From Oscillospiraceae bacterium (GTDB lineage: Bacteria > Bacillota > Clostridia > Oscillospirales > Oscillospiraceae): a stretch of 40,103 bases of DNA. The stretch spans positions 1 to 40,103 of the forward strand of contig JAFSCK010000129.1 of assembly GCA_017436785.1 (NCBI GenBank), in the 5' to 3' direction. This document shows, in pieces, positions 1 to 7,632 of this stretch; the stretch's first letter is position 1, and each line of letters opens with the position of its first letter. Below the pieces are notes generated by a model. That model was given only the letters and a program-made list of their open reading frames with translations. It did no database searches and was not told where the DNA came from. A program made the position numbers and the translations under genes.

Positions 1-386
1 ATGCGGTTGCCGTACTGGTGCTTCCATGCCCAGACGCGCTCCAAGAACTTTTCGCGGCCCAGATCATAGCGGGTCAGACCTTCCTTAACGCGCAGCTCCT
101 CTTCCACCTTGATCTGGGTAGCAATGCCGGCATGGTCAACGCCGGGCAGCCACAGCGCATTGTAGCCCTGCATACGCTTAAAGCGGATCAGGGTATCCTG
201 CAGGGTAGCATCCATTGCATGGCCCATGTGAAGCTGACCGGTAACATTGGGAGGGGGCATCACGATGGTGAAAGGCTTTTTGCTTTCATCCTTTTCAGCA
301 TGGAAGTAGCCGCCTTCCTGCCACATGTCGTAGATCCGAGACTCAACCTGCTGAGGCTCATAGACCTTGGGTAATTCTCTTGCCAT
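1..386 (-). CDS. valS: Valyl-tRNA synthetase, N-terminal part (cut by window edge)
   Basis: The minus strand encodes the first 128 residues of ValRS, which charges tRNA-Val in the cytoplasm. It opens [20 protein letters not shown] and carries the class I signature [16 protein letters not shown], in which HMGH is the HIGH-type ATP-binding motif. The start ATG at 386 is preceded by an AGGAGCG ribosome binding site. The gene lies directly behind a T-box leader, which fits control by uncharged tRNA-Val. The rest of the gene lies beyond position 1. Confidence 0.96.
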   Translation of the reverse strand, partial: MARELPKVYEPQQVESRIYDMWQEGGYFHAEKDESKKPFTIVMPPPNVTGQLHMGHAMDATLQDTLIRFKRMQGYNALWLPGVDHAGIATQIKVEEELRVKEGLTRYDLGREKFLERVWAWKHQYGNR

Positions 387-410
387 TTTCTTTCGCTCCT
401 TTATCAATGA

Positions 411-445
411 AAAACGCCCCGAGCCGCTTGGCTCAGGGCGAAAAA
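411..445 (-). terminator. T-box intrinsic terminator
   Basis: On the minus strand, an 11-bp stem (CGCCCTGAGCC / GGCTCGGGGCG, arms 430-440 and 415-425, one G-T pair) with loop AAGC is followed by TTTTTC. It ends about 25 nt before the valS start and competes with the T-box antiterminator. Confidence 0.9.
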
Positions 446-640
446 TTACAAATTTCCGCGGTACCACCTGAATTCCCTTTCGGGCACTCAAAGCTGTAAC
501 GGGCTTACCCGTACTTCCCTACTGTGATTTCAGGAAATCCGCTCCGGGGCGACCATTTGATCCTCTCCGTATACCCTCACACCAACCGGGTACTCTCTTT
601 CCGGGACTGGAACCAAAACCTCCCCATCAAGGCATTTACC
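411..640 (-). promoter_or_regulatory. T-box leader (valine type) of valS
   Basis: The minus strand holds the T-box sequence AGGTGGTACCGCGGA (455-469), upstream stem I material with AGAGAGT and a GGTTGGTGTGAGGGTATACG apical part, and a terminator just before valS. T-boxes bind uncharged tRNA and switch the leader to antitermination. A GTC triplet at 551-553, in a sequence resembling the specifier loop, would specify valine; that assignment is inferred, not folded. Confidence 0.93.
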
Positions 641-645
641 ACAAT

Positions 646-674
646 AAATTAACACATTTTTTAGTCACTGTCAA
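646..674 (-). promoter_or_regulatory. Promoter of the valS T-box transcript
   Basis: Minus strand TTGACA (669-674), 17-bp spacer, TAATTT (646-651). It is placed correctly upstream of the T-box stem I. Confidence 0.65.
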
Positions 675-726
675 CTAAAAATGATTATTTACAATGAAAA
701 TAACTGCAGTTCTCTCACTACTTCGC

Positions 727-755
727 TTGACTGATTCTATTTTTTTGCTTATAAT
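727..755 (+). promoter_or_regulatory. Sigma-A promoter of the glycosyltransferase gene
   Basis: TTGACT (727-732), 17-bp spacer, TATAAT (750-755), 30 nt before the start codon at 785. Confidence 0.75.
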
Positions 756-784
756 GAATAAAATTTGTAAAAAGGTTTGATGTT

Positions 785-1720
785 ATGAAATTATCCCTAG
801 TTGTTCCCTGCTACAATGAAGCAGAAAATGTAGCGGCATTTCAAAATGCAGTAATCGAAGCCTTCACTGGCTGCGGCTATGATTATGAAATCATTTTTAT
901 TAACGACGGAAGCAAGGATGCTACCCTGCACAATCTGAAAAAGCTTCATGACGCACAGGCTTGTCCGGTAAAGGTTATATCATTCTCCCGGAATTTTGGC
1001 AAGGAAGCTGCCATCTTTGCCGGCTTGAACCGTGCCTGTGGCGAGTATACGGCGCTGATCGATGCTGATTTGCAGCAGCGCCCGGAAATTGTCCGTGAGA
1101 TGGTTCAGATCCTTGACGAAAAGCCGGAGTACGATGTTGTCGCTGCTTATCAGGACCGTCGTGGCGAAGGAAAGGTACTGTCCTTCTTTAAGAAAAGCTT
1201 CTATTCCATCATCAATATGCTTTCCAAGGTTACGCTGCAGCCGGATGCCAGTGATTTCCGCACTTTCCGCAGCAGTGTCCGTGACAGCATTCTGGAGCTG
1301 AAGGAATACCACCGCTTCTCCAAGGGAATCTTTGCGTGGGTTGGTTATGATACCTTCTTCATTCCTTACACTGCCTGCGAGCGGGCCGCAGGCACCACCA
1401 AATGGAGCTTCTGGAAACTGGTCAATTATGCCATCGAGGGTATTATCGGCTATTCTACCGCTCCCCTGCGGCTGGCGACGGTGCTTGGCACGATGACCGG
1501 TATTTCAGCCGTATTGTATCTGATTTGGGTCATTATCGAAAAGCTGGTCTTTGGCATCAGTGTACCCGGATACGCCACCATTATCGTTCTGATCCTTTTC
1601 TTTAGCTGTGTACAGCTTTTCTGTATTGGTATTATCGGTGAATATGTAGGCAGAACCTTTGAACAGACAAAGGACCGTCCTATCTACATCGAAAAAGAAT
1701 TTTTGGATAGCGTGCAGTAA
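785..1720 (+). CDS. GtrB/DPM-like family 2 glycosyltransferase
   Basis: 311 aa. The GT-A fold begins at the N-terminus (LSLVVPCYNEAENV), with the INDGSKD and DADLQQ metal/nucleotide-sugar motifs at about residues 41-47 and 91-96. Two C-terminal membrane helices (about 229-252 and 263-290) are typical of the GtrB/YfdH and DPM1-like group. These move a sugar from a nucleotide donor to undecaprenyl phosphate on the inner face of the membrane. The substrate cannot be told from sequence. It is a single-gene unit with its own promoter and a downstream hairpin. The residue positions are approximate. Confidence 0.92.
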   Translation: MKLSLVVPCYNEAENVAAFQNAVIEAFTGCGYDYEIIFINDGSKDATLHNLKKLHDAQACPVKVISFSRNFGKEAAIFAGLNRACGEYTALIDADLQQRPEIVREMVQILDEKPEYDVVAAYQDRRGEGKVLSFFKKSFYSIINMLSKVTLQPDASDFRTFRSSVRDSILELKEYHRFSKGIFAWVGYDTFFIPYTACERAAGTTKWSFWKLVNYAIEGIIGYSTAPLRLATVLGTMTGISAVLYLIWVIIEKLVFGISVPGYATIIVLILFFSCVQLFCIGIIGEYVGRTFEQTKDRPIYIEKEFLDSVQ

Positions 1721-1730
1721 TAGCTCTCGA

Positions 1731-1780
1731 CCAAGCCCGGAATGCAGTGCATTTTTCATTCCGGGCTTGGTTAAAAAATA
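1731..1780 (+). terminator. Strong hairpin after glycosyltransferase gene
   Basis: 14-bp perfect stem CCAAGCCCGGAATG / CATTCCGGGCTTGG (1731-1744, 1757-1770), followed by TTAAAAAATATTTTT. The stem is convincing; the T-tract is interrupted. Confidence 0.7.
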
Positions 1781-1805
1781 TTTTTGAAAATCTTTAAAAT
1801 AATGC

Positions 1806-1834
1806 TTGACATTTTGGGTATCCCGTGGTAATAT
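1806..1834 (+). promoter_or_regulatory. Promoter of tRNA-Pro
   Basis: TTGACA (1806-1811), 17-bp spacer, TAATAT (1829-1834), about 43 nt before the tRNA. Confidence 0.75.
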
Positions 1835-1876
1835 ATCGAAGTCGCCGGGAGACAGGCGAAAACAAAAAGAAAATAT

Positions 1877-1953
1877 CCGGGTGTGGCGAAGTTTGGTATC
1901 GCGCTTGAATGGGGTTCAAGAGGCCTCGAGTTCGAATCTCGACACTCGGACCA
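1877..1953 (+). tRNA. tRNA-Pro (anticodon GGG)
   Basis: Full 77-nt cloverleaf with encoded CCA: acceptor CCGGGTG/CACTCGG, D stem GCGA/TCGC, anticodon arm CTTGA-ATGGGGT-TCAAG giving anticodon GGG, and T arm TCGAG-TTCGAAT-CTCGA. The discriminator base is A. It has its own promoter and terminator. Confidence 0.95.
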
Positions 1954-1985
1954 AGACCAGAAATCGAAAGGTTTCTGGTCTTTTT
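1954..1985 (+). terminator. Terminator of tRNA-Pro
   Basis: Ten-bp stem AGACCAGAAA/TTTCTGGTCT (1954-1963, 1972-1981), whose last T begins the run TTTTTTC. It directly follows the CCA end. Confidence 0.9.
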
Positions 1986-2085
1986 CATGTCCAAAAGAAA
2001 AGAATCCCCTAGAAATCAATACAAATCTCGGTAGAACTCTTGATTTTGAAGGTTCTATGTCAACATTTTGGGTATAACACGTTTT

Positions 2086-2142
2086 TTCAGCAAAACCTCC
2101 GCTGATACCTACAGAAGGATCTTCAGCGGAGGTTTCTTTATT
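2086..2142. terminator. Terminator downstream of the small zinc-ribbon gene
   Basis: Stem CCTCCGCTGA/TCAGCGGAGG (2096-2105, 2123-2132). On the minus strand it is followed by TTTTGCTG, ending the operon that runs leftward from 4875. On the plus strand it is followed by TTTCTTTATT, so it may work both ways. Confidence 0.75.
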
Positions 2143-2153
2143 CTATTTATAGA

Positions 2154-2372
2154 TCATTCACCGCGCTCACTGGTGATAACCTTGCCGATGTTCCACAGGT
2201 GGGCAACTGCTTTCTCTGCTTCCTTCTTTTCAGCCTCGTTGTTATACTCCATGTAGATGGTATGCGCGCTGCAATCGGTGCACTCTACCTGCACACTCCA
2301 GCCACCTTCGTGCATGATAAGGCCCGCGCCGCGGCATATGGGGCATTCGTCCAGCATGATCATTTCTTCCAT
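2154..2372 (-). CDS. Small zinc-ribbon protein, Lar-like
   Basis: 72 aa. It has two CxxC knuckles (CPICRGAG near residue 11 and CTDC near residue 31), a central HEGGW, and a C-terminal AVAHLWNIGK helix. This is the layout of small Lar-type (restriction alleviation) zinc-ribbon proteins common in phages and clostridia. A perfect AGGAG lies 9 nt before ATG 2372. It follows the radical-SAM pair by 15 nt and probably shares their transcript. The name rests on the family pattern only; an antirestriction function is not shown. Confidence 0.7.
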   Translation of the reverse strand: MEEMIMLDECPICRGAGLIMHEGGWSVQVECTDCSAHTIYMEYNNEAEKKEAEKAVAHLWNIGKVITSERGE

Positions 2373-2387
2373 ATTCTTTCTTCTCCT

Positions 2388-3047
2388 TTATCTAAAAACT
2401 TCGTGATTGGAATTGTATATTTCTTCCCGGCAGCAGCGGACAAAATCCGGTGTCAGTTCGGGCAGGTATTTGGAAATCGCAGCGCTGAGCTGCATTGGGT
2501 TCAAGCTGGGATTCTGGCAGCAAACCTTGGCATTCAGTTCCAATTCCTGATTCCCTAATGCTCGTACAGACAGGCTTTGGAGCATTGGTATGATATTCTG
2601 CTTTGTCAGACCATTTTTGCCTTTCTTTTCGACGATAACTTCCGGCTGTGCAAAAAGATTCTGTACCTGAAATATGGCATCCTCCGGCAGGGGGCTGTCG
2701 TATTCCAATGTCATGCGGCATTGCAGATACGCAAGATTCTTGATCTTGCTCATCTCCTCATACACTTCCAGAACCTTAACACCGGAAACAAGATTTTGAT
2801 TCAGCCGGAAAAGGATCTCATCATTAGAAACCTTCTCCCCTTCCAGTTCAAAATCCAGCAGCTCACAGCGGCTTTCCACGCCAAGGCTCAGGGGCAGTGC
2901 AATGGATACCGATGGACGGGGATTGAAGCCTTTGGTATGGGTTAGAGGCAGTCCCGCACGTTTGAACGCACGCTGAAAGACACGCATCAAATCCAGATGG
3001 GAAATGTAAATGGCATTCCCTGTTTTTTCAAACAGCGCTCTAGGCAT
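2388..3047 (-). CDS. TIGR03936 family (DUF2344) radical-SAM-linked protein
   Basis: 219 aa from ATG 3047. I chose this start because GGAGG lies 8 nt upstream, rather than the GTG one codon earlier. The N-terminus (ALFEKTGNAIYISHLDLMR, then TKGFNPRPS) is the hallmark of the DUF2344/TIGR03936 family. Members almost always follow a TIGR03960 radical-SAM enzyme and are thought to act with it; the reaction is unknown. It overlaps the upstream gene by 8 nt, which suggests translational coupling. Confidence 0.93.
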   Translation of the reverse strand: MPRALFEKTGNAIYISHLDLMRVFQRAFKRAGLPLTHTKGFNPRPSVSIALPLSLGVESRCELLDFELEGEKVSNDEILFRLNQNLVSGVKVLEVYEEMSKIKNLAYLQCRMTLEYDSPLPEDAIFQVQNLFAQPEVIVEKKGKNGLTKQNIIPMLQSLSVRALGNQELELNAKVCCQNPSLNPMQLSAAISKYLPELTPDFVRCCREEIYNSNHEVFR

Positions 3048-4875
3048 CACACGCCACCTCCTTCAGCAAGCAGTTTGCTCCACAGCCGGCACAGCCATGA
3101 CGGCAATCAGGAGTAACCGTTTCCGCATAGGCACGCTTTCGCTCAAGGCTCAGGAACTTTTTAGAAACACCTACATCAATGGTATCCCAAGGCAATATTT
3201 CCCCTTCACCATACCCGCGGGTGGTGTAGAAATCTTCATCCATACCGCATTGACGGAAGGCATCATACCATTTGGCGTAATTAAAGTACTCATCCCAGCC
3301 ATCTAACCGCGCTCCGCTGCGTACAGCAGCCTCGATCACTTTGCCAAGGCGGCGGTCGCCACGGGCAAATACTGCCTCCAGACGGCTCAAGTCAGGGCTG
3401 TGGTAATCATATTCGATAGATTTGGAATAGAAATGAGATTTCAGCAGCTTACAGCGGCGCAGATATTCCTGCGGCGTGATCTGCTTCTCCCACTGGAAGG
3501 GGGTGTGAGGCTTGGGCACAAAATAGGCCGTTGCCACGTGGACCCGCAAGCCTCGCTTTTTGTTGCTGGCGTTAGCCTTCCATGTCTGGATCACTTTATA
3601 CACCAGTTCTGCAATTCCCAGAACGTCATCATCCGTTTCCGTAGGAAGACCTAGCATAAAGTACAGCTTAACATTGTTCCAGCCGCCAGAGAAGGCCTGT
3701 GCGCAGGTATTCAGGATCTCGTCCTCTGTCAGATTCTTATTGATAACATCCCGCAGGCGCTGGGTTCCGGCTTCCGGCGCAAATGTCAGGCCGCTTTTCC
3801 GAACGGTTTGTAGTTTTTCCATCAACTCCCGAGAGAAATTATCAGCACGGAGAGACGGCACGGAAAGGTTGATCTTCTGATCTGCACAGTACGGAATAAG
3901 CTGATCGGTTAATTCCTTTAATCCTCGGTAGTCAGAAGTGGACAAACTGGAAATGGTGATTTCGTTGTTGCCGGAATCCTCCAGCATTTCGATCGCCTGT
4001 CGGTATAGAACCTCCGGGCTTTTTTTCCGAACAGGGCGGCAGCTGAAGCCAGCCTGACAGAAGCGGCAACCGCGGATACATCCACGGAAAACCTCCAAAT
4101 TGGCACGGTCATGTACGATTTCTGTAGACGGAACGATCATTTTGGTAGGATAGTAGGCATTGTCCAGATCTTCCACGATCCGTTTTGTCACCACATCCGG
4201 CGCACCCTCCATGGGAACGATTGACGCCAGCGTGCCGTCTTCGTGATATTCATGCCGGTAGAAGCTGGGGACATACACACCCGGGATTTTTGCCACTGCA
4301 TGCAGGAAGGCATCCTTGCTCCAGCCCTCTGCCTTTGCACGGTCATACAATGTCACAATCTCAACCGTGATATCTTCACCCTCGCCTAGGGAGAAAAAGT
4401 CAATAAAGTCCGCCAAGGGCTCAGGATTGAATGCGCAGACACCGCCGGCAAAAACGATATTCTTCAAATCGTGACGATCCTTCGCATGCAGAGGAATGCC
4501 CGCCAGATCCAGCATATTCAAAATATTGGAATATGCCATTTCATAGCCGATGGTAAAGGCGATCATATCAAAATCCTTTACCGGATCCTGACTTTCCAGC
4601 GCCCACAGCGGGAGCCGGTGCTGCCGCATGGCTTCTTCCATATCACCCCAAGGCGCAAAAACACGCTCACACCAGACGCCGTCCATTTCGTTCATGACAC
4701 CGTACAGAATCCGCATACCCACATTGGACATACCGATCTCATAGGTATCCGGAAAGCAGAATGCCACACGGACCCGCATCCGTTCTTTTTTCTTCTTGAT
4801 CTCTCCCCATTCGCCGCCTGTATACCGGGCTGGCTTTTGAACTGTTGGGAGGATTCGCTGCTTCAGTTCGGTCAT
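3040..4875 (-). CDS. TIGR03960 B12-binding-like radical SAM protein
   Basis: 611 aa. The N-terminal B12-binding-like domain (about residues 35-180) precedes the radical SAM core with C256-x3-C260-x2-C263 (GCIRGCRFCQAG) for the 4Fe-4S cluster. A cysteine-rich end (CRHGCAGCGANC, about 593-604) suggests further metal binding. The family is conserved in clostridia beside TIGR03936 and may modify RNA or a cofactor; the substrate is unknown. GAGGTAGC precedes ATG 4875. Confidence 0.95.
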   Translation of the reverse strand: MTELKQRILPTVQKPARYTGGEWGEIKKKKERMRVRVAFCFPDTYEIGMSNVGMRILYGVMNEMDGVWCERVFAPWGDMEEAMRQHRLPLWALESQDPVKDFDMIAFTIGYEMAYSNILNMLDLAGIPLHAKDRHDLKNIVFAGGVCAFNPEPLADFIDFFSLGEGEDITVEIVTLYDRAKAEGWSKDAFLHAVAKIPGVYVPSFYRHEYHEDGTLASIVPMEGAPDVVTKRIVEDLDNAYYPTKMIVPSTEIVHDRANLEVFRGCIRGCRFCQAGFSCRPVRKKSPEVLYRQAIEMLEDSGNNEITISSLSTSDYRGLKELTDQLIPYCADQKINLSVPSLRADNFSRELMEKLQTVRKSGLTFAPEAGTQRLRDVINKNLTEDEILNTCAQAFSGGWNNVKLYFMLGLPTETDDDVLGIAELVYKVIQTWKANASNKKRGLRVHVATAYFVPKPHTPFQWEKQITPQEYLRRCKLLKSHFYSKSIEYDYHSPDLSRLEAVFARGDRRLGKVIEAAVRSGARLDGWDEYFNYAKWYDAFRQCGMDEDFYTTRGYGEGEILPWDTIDVGVSKKFLSLERKRAYAETVTPDCRHGCAGCGANCLLKEVACDA

Positions 4876-4903
4876 AACGCTACCTCTTTGTAAAATGCTA
4901 GCC

Positions 4904-5485
4904 CTATTGTACCCTGATTTTTCGCTGTTTGCAAGGTCTTTTTCTCAATCTCATTTTTACGAGCAGAAAAACCACTGCAAAGATAGGAAGCAATCCAAGA
5001 GACAGCTTTATAGACAAATACAAGCAGCCTACGATCAAAGCCAGAATCACAAGAGATTCTACTGCGGTACATATTTGTTCAGCATAACGCGGGGAAATTC
5101 CTTGCAAAATACAATGCAACATCCTGCCTCCATCCAGCGGATAGATTGGCAGAAGATTATATACCCCTTGAACAAGACCGCAAAGCGCAGCCCTTGGAGC
5201 GCTATGGCTAAGAAACAAGAGCAGAAAGCTTCCGCAGGGACCTGCTGCTGCACAAAAAACTTCCGCTCTTCTGCTTAGTATCTCAGTCTCCATGGTTGCG
5301 CCAAAAATTCCAATTTGGAAATGATAGATGTGTCCACCGGTTATGTAAATTGCTGCCGCGTGAAACAGCTCATGAACAGCCGCAGCAAATAATGCTCCGA
5401 AAAGCCAACGCAAAGGCACCATCAGTATTAAAAAACACCATAGCAGTAAAACGGAGGTATCAAGTTCAATATGCTTCCCGTTCAT
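4904..5485 (-). CDS. Site-2 protease family M50 metalloprotease (SpoIVFB-like)
   Basis: 193 aa, strongly hydrophobic. H38-E39-L-F-H42 is the zinc HExxH motif inside the second membrane segment. NLLPIYPLDGG with D118 gives the third ligand. These features define intramembrane S2P proteases; SpoIVFB in sporulating Firmicutes cleaves pro-sigma-K. The start overlaps the end of the small membrane protein upstream (5482-5485), so the two are coupled. The sporulation role is an inference from family resemblance. Confidence 0.9.
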   Translation of the reverse strand: MNGKHIELDTSVLLLWCFLILMVPLRWLFGALFAAAVHELFHAAAIYITGGHIYHFQIGIFGATMETEILSRRAEVFCAAAGPCGSFLLLFLSHSAPRAALCGLVQGVYNLLPIYPLDGGRMLHCILQGISPRYAEQICTAVESLVILALIVGCLYLSIKLSLGLLPIFAVVFLLVKMRLRKRPCKQRKIRVQ

Positions 5486-5757
5486 TTTTCACAGTTTTGT
5501 AAAAATGCGGATATCGCTTGATAGACATCCTCTCCTGATCTCATATTCTCTGCAAGGACATCCACCGCTGCTGCGGTCACAGATGCCTTTTCCGGGAAAA
5601 CGATACGCTGCAACACCATTTTTCCCTGAGGCCAGTACAGATTTACAAGCAATGCAAAGACAAGAAACCACACTGCCGTTAAACAGGGCAGCACTCCCCG
5701 GTTTCTTTCCGCACCTCTGATTTTCTTAATCGGTAAATACTCGATCCGATATCCCAT
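5482..5757 (-). CDS. Small single-pass membrane protein coupled to the M50 protease
   Basis: 91 aa. A charged N-terminus (KKIRGAERNR) is followed by one membrane helix (about residues 22-42) and an outside domain of about 50 residues. By position it resembles SpoIVFA, the regulator next to SpoIVFB, but there is no recognisable M23 domain and it is much shorter. It begins the two-gene operon. Function unknown. Confidence 0.75.
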   Translation of the reverse strand: MGYRIEYLPIKKIRGAERNRGVLPCLTAVWFLVFALLVNLYWPQGKMVLQRIVFPEKASVTAAAVDVLAENMRSGEDVYQAISAFLQNCEK

Positions 5758-5775
5758 GGAACCACCTCAGAGCAG

Positions 5776-5805
5776 ATTATGCCGGTCAATGTCCAAAAAT
5801 GACAA
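5776..5805 (-). promoter_or_regulatory. Promoter of the membrane-protein/M50 operon
   Basis: Minus strand TTGTCA (5800-5805), 18-bp spacer, CATAAT (5776-5781), close to the start at 5757. It diverges from the promoter at 5834. Confidence 0.5.
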
Positions 5806-5833
5806 ATATTTTTAAGAATTTATAAAATTTATA

Positions 5834-5863
5834 TTGCCAAATCCTAAGCGCAGCCTGTATAAT
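5834..5863 (+). promoter_or_regulatory. Promoter of the PH-domain gene
   Basis: TTGCCA (5834-5839), 18-bp spacer, TATAAT (5858-5863), 33 nt before ATG 5896. Confidence 0.7.
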
Positions 5864-5895
5864 AGAAAGCAAATTGAGGACAGGAGCGGTTTTCC

Positions 5896-6270
5896 ATGAT
5901 TGACTTCAGCAATGACATCTTTGTAAAAATGACCCCTGTAAATCCTAAGATTTTCGGCAACGAGGTACTCCCCTTTTTGGTTTCCGGTGAAGAGATCATT
6001 GGTACCTATCAGGCCCTCCGGGATGGTGTTGTTTTCACCAACAAACGGATTATTGCCATCAACGCACAGGGAATCAGTGGAAAAAAGAAGGATATGACTT
6101 CCCTGCCCTACCGCAACATCCAGGTTTTTTCCGTAGAAAACGCCGGCTCCTTTGATTTGGACAGTGAACTGGAGCTATGGTTCTCCGGTCTTGGAAAGGT
6201 AAAATTCGAGTTTGCAGGAGATGTGGACATTACCCAGATCTGTAAGCTTATCTCGGATCATGTCCTGTAA
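5896..6270 (+). CDS. Bacterial PH-domain protein
   Basis: 124 aa, soluble. The stretch GTYQALRDGVVFTNKRIIAI is the conserved strand pattern of bacterial PH domains (bPH). It is followed by the LPYRNIQVFSVE strand and a C-terminal helix (DITQICKLISDHVL). It is one domain with no membrane segment. Such proteins are widespread in Firmicutes with no fixed role. It forms a single-gene unit with promoter and terminator. Confidence 0.88.
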   Translation: MIDFSNDIFVKMTPVNPKIFGNEVLPFLVSGEEIIGTYQALRDGVVFTNKRIIAINAQGISGKKKDMTSLPYRNIQVFSVENAGSFDLDSELELWFSGLGKVKFEFAGDVDITQICKLISDHVL

Positions 6271-6294
6271 TTCCAATTTCAACATACATTCAAG

Positions 6295-6324
6295 GGCCGG
6301 TAATTTTACCGGCCTTTGCTTCTT
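6295..6324 (+). terminator. Terminator of the PH-domain gene
   Basis: Stem GGCCGGTAA/TTACCGGCC (6295-6303, 6306-6314), then TTTGCTTCTT. Confidence 0.85.
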
Positions 6325-6331
6325 GAATAAA

Positions 6332-6368
6332 CAGAAAGAACCGGGTAAGAATTACTTCTTACCCGGTT
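6332..6368 (-). terminator. Terminator left behind from the split tRNA gene
   Basis: 13-bp perfect stem AACCGGGTAAGAA / TTCTTACCCGGTT (arms 6339-6351 and 6356-6368), loop of 4. Read on the minus strand it follows the tRNA 3' end at 6375 and is trailed by CTTTCTG. It is therefore best read as the original terminator of the tRNA interrupted by the element. Confidence 0.75.
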
Positions 6369-6374
6369 TCATCA

Positions 6375-6400
6375 TGGCGGAGCAGGAGGGATTTGAACCC
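6375..6400 (-). other. tRNA 3'-end fragment; candidate attachment site (att)
   Basis: Minus strand reads GGGTTCAAATCCCTCC then TGCTCCGCCA: a T loop, T-stem 3' arm, acceptor 3' arm, discriminator G and CCA. The matching T-stem 5' arm, anticodon and D arms are missing; the sequence on the other side is AT-rich and unrelated. This is the classic scar of integration into a tRNA 3' end. The G discriminator and acceptor fit tRNA-Ser or another G73 tRNA; the isotype is not certain. Confidence 0.8.
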
Positions 6401-6663
6401 AAAGTAGAAAACATTAAAATCGTTGTGCGCCTAATATTGCCTTAAAATCATTGCCATTTTCATTGACAAAACTGAAACCCATCGCACCCTTCATTTGATA
6501 AATATGTAGCAGTTTTATTTTTTGAGGATTTGATAATACATGTTTCTCTAAAAGGAATTACAGCCAATTTTACATTATAATTTTCGTATATTATTTGAGA
6601 TTGTTTTTACGAAGTCCTAATGGTATTATCATTATATACATGAAGGGTTGTGGGGTAATACTT
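6401..6663. other. AT-rich stretch without a gene at the element border
   Basis: No plausible ORF, tRNA or strong hairpin is seen. Base composition drops sharply compared with the host side, consistent with acquired DNA starting at the att site. Confidence 0.6.
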
Positions 6664-7587
6664 ATGGACAAAGATATTTTAGTTGCTCTTATTGGACTTT
6701 TGGGAACCATTATCACTGGCTTGTCAGTAATCATTGCATCATTCCACAGTACGGATTCAGTCAAGGAGCACCCGAGCCAGACACCGCCGCACCTGTGGCT
6801 GCGTACTTTCTTAAGTATCTCTTGTCTTATATTTTTATTTGCAACCATTATTTCGATCCTCAATGTATTTACTCACAGGGGTGGTCCAGATGTGAATACC
6901 CCTTCAACTTCTGAAACCCTACCTACCAGCACCGAAGACAAAACCACAATCGCCACCGTTTATATTGAAACATCTTTCAAGGACAAGTTGCCAGGTGATA
7001 TAATAGAATTCGGGAAGTATAAAGCACAGGGAGATCACGCAGGCCAAGAAGAACCCATCACTTGGATCGTTCTGGAAAACGACGGCTCTAAAATTCTGGC
7101 ATTAAGTGAAAAAGGACTAGACACTATTCCTTACCATTCTGAAGATTCTTCTGTTACTTGGGATAATTGTAGAATCCGCAGTTGGCTTAATGACTACTTT
7201 TTTGAAGAGGCATTTACAGAAAACGACAAGGCTCAAATTATCCACTCTCCTATTATCCCTGAACGCGTATGGGACTGCCACCCCGGTGAAGAAACTACAG
7301 ATTATGTATTTTTATTAAGTCATGGCGATATCACAGAATACATAGTCGAAAACCCTTATTTTCACAATCCCACAGATATCCTAAAGTGCTTTCCCTCTAC
7401 ATCCGCAAAGACTCAGAACATCTATACCAGCAATGATGGGACTTGCTGGTGGTGGTTGAGAAATACTACTCGAAACAATACCACTGTCTATCGTGTAGTG
7501 TACGATGGTACTATCGACACCTATGGTCATAAGCCCAGCACACCTCAGAGTGCCGTCCGTCCTGCAATTTGGATTAGTATCACATAA
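6664..7587 (+). CDS. Membrane-anchored DUF6273 protein
   Basis: 307 aa from ATG 6664. This start was chosen because the membrane helix (LVALIGLLGTIITGLSVIIA) begins there; the upstream in-frame ATGs have no ribosome binding site. A second helix (about 46-66) is followed by a threonine-rich linker. The DUF6273 domain runs from about residue 113 to the end, with TWIVLEN, a KGLDT strand, RSWLNDYFFEEAF, DYVFLLS and the terminal CWWWLRN...VRPAIWISI. The family is common in clostridia and ends in a C-lectin-like strand pattern; function unknown. AT-rich compared with the host genes. Convergent with a second DUF6273 gene. Confidence 0.82.
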   Translation: MDKDILVALIGLLGTIITGLSVIIASFHSTDSVKEHPSQTPPHLWLRTFLSISCLIFLFATIISILNVFTHRGGPDVNTPSTSETLPTSTEDKTTIATVYIETSFKDKLPGDIIEFGKYKAQGDHAGQEEPITWIVLENDGSKILALSEKGLDTIPYHSEDSSVTWDNCRIRSWLNDYFFEEAFTENDKAQIIHSPIIPERVWDCHPGEETTDYVFLLSHGDITEYIVENPYFHNPTDILKCFPSTSAKTQNIYTSNDGTCWWWLRNTTRNNTTVYRVVYDGTIDTYGHKPSTPQSAVRPAIWISIT

Positions 7588-7593
7588 TGATTA

Positions 7594-7625
7594 CCCCTTT
7601 CCGGAATTTGTGTTCTGGAAGGGGG
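7594..7625. terminator. Shared terminator between convergent DUF6273 genes
   Basis: Stem CCCCTTTCCGGAA (7594-7606) pairs with TTCTGGAAGGGGG (7613-7625) using G-T pairs. It lies between two convergent stop codons. Confidence 0.65.
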
Positions 7626-7632
7626 CATCGAT

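Noticed and set aside
1877-1953. tRNA-Pro as an attachment site
   Set aside because: It is complete, has its own promoter and terminator, and ordinary host genes lie on both sides.
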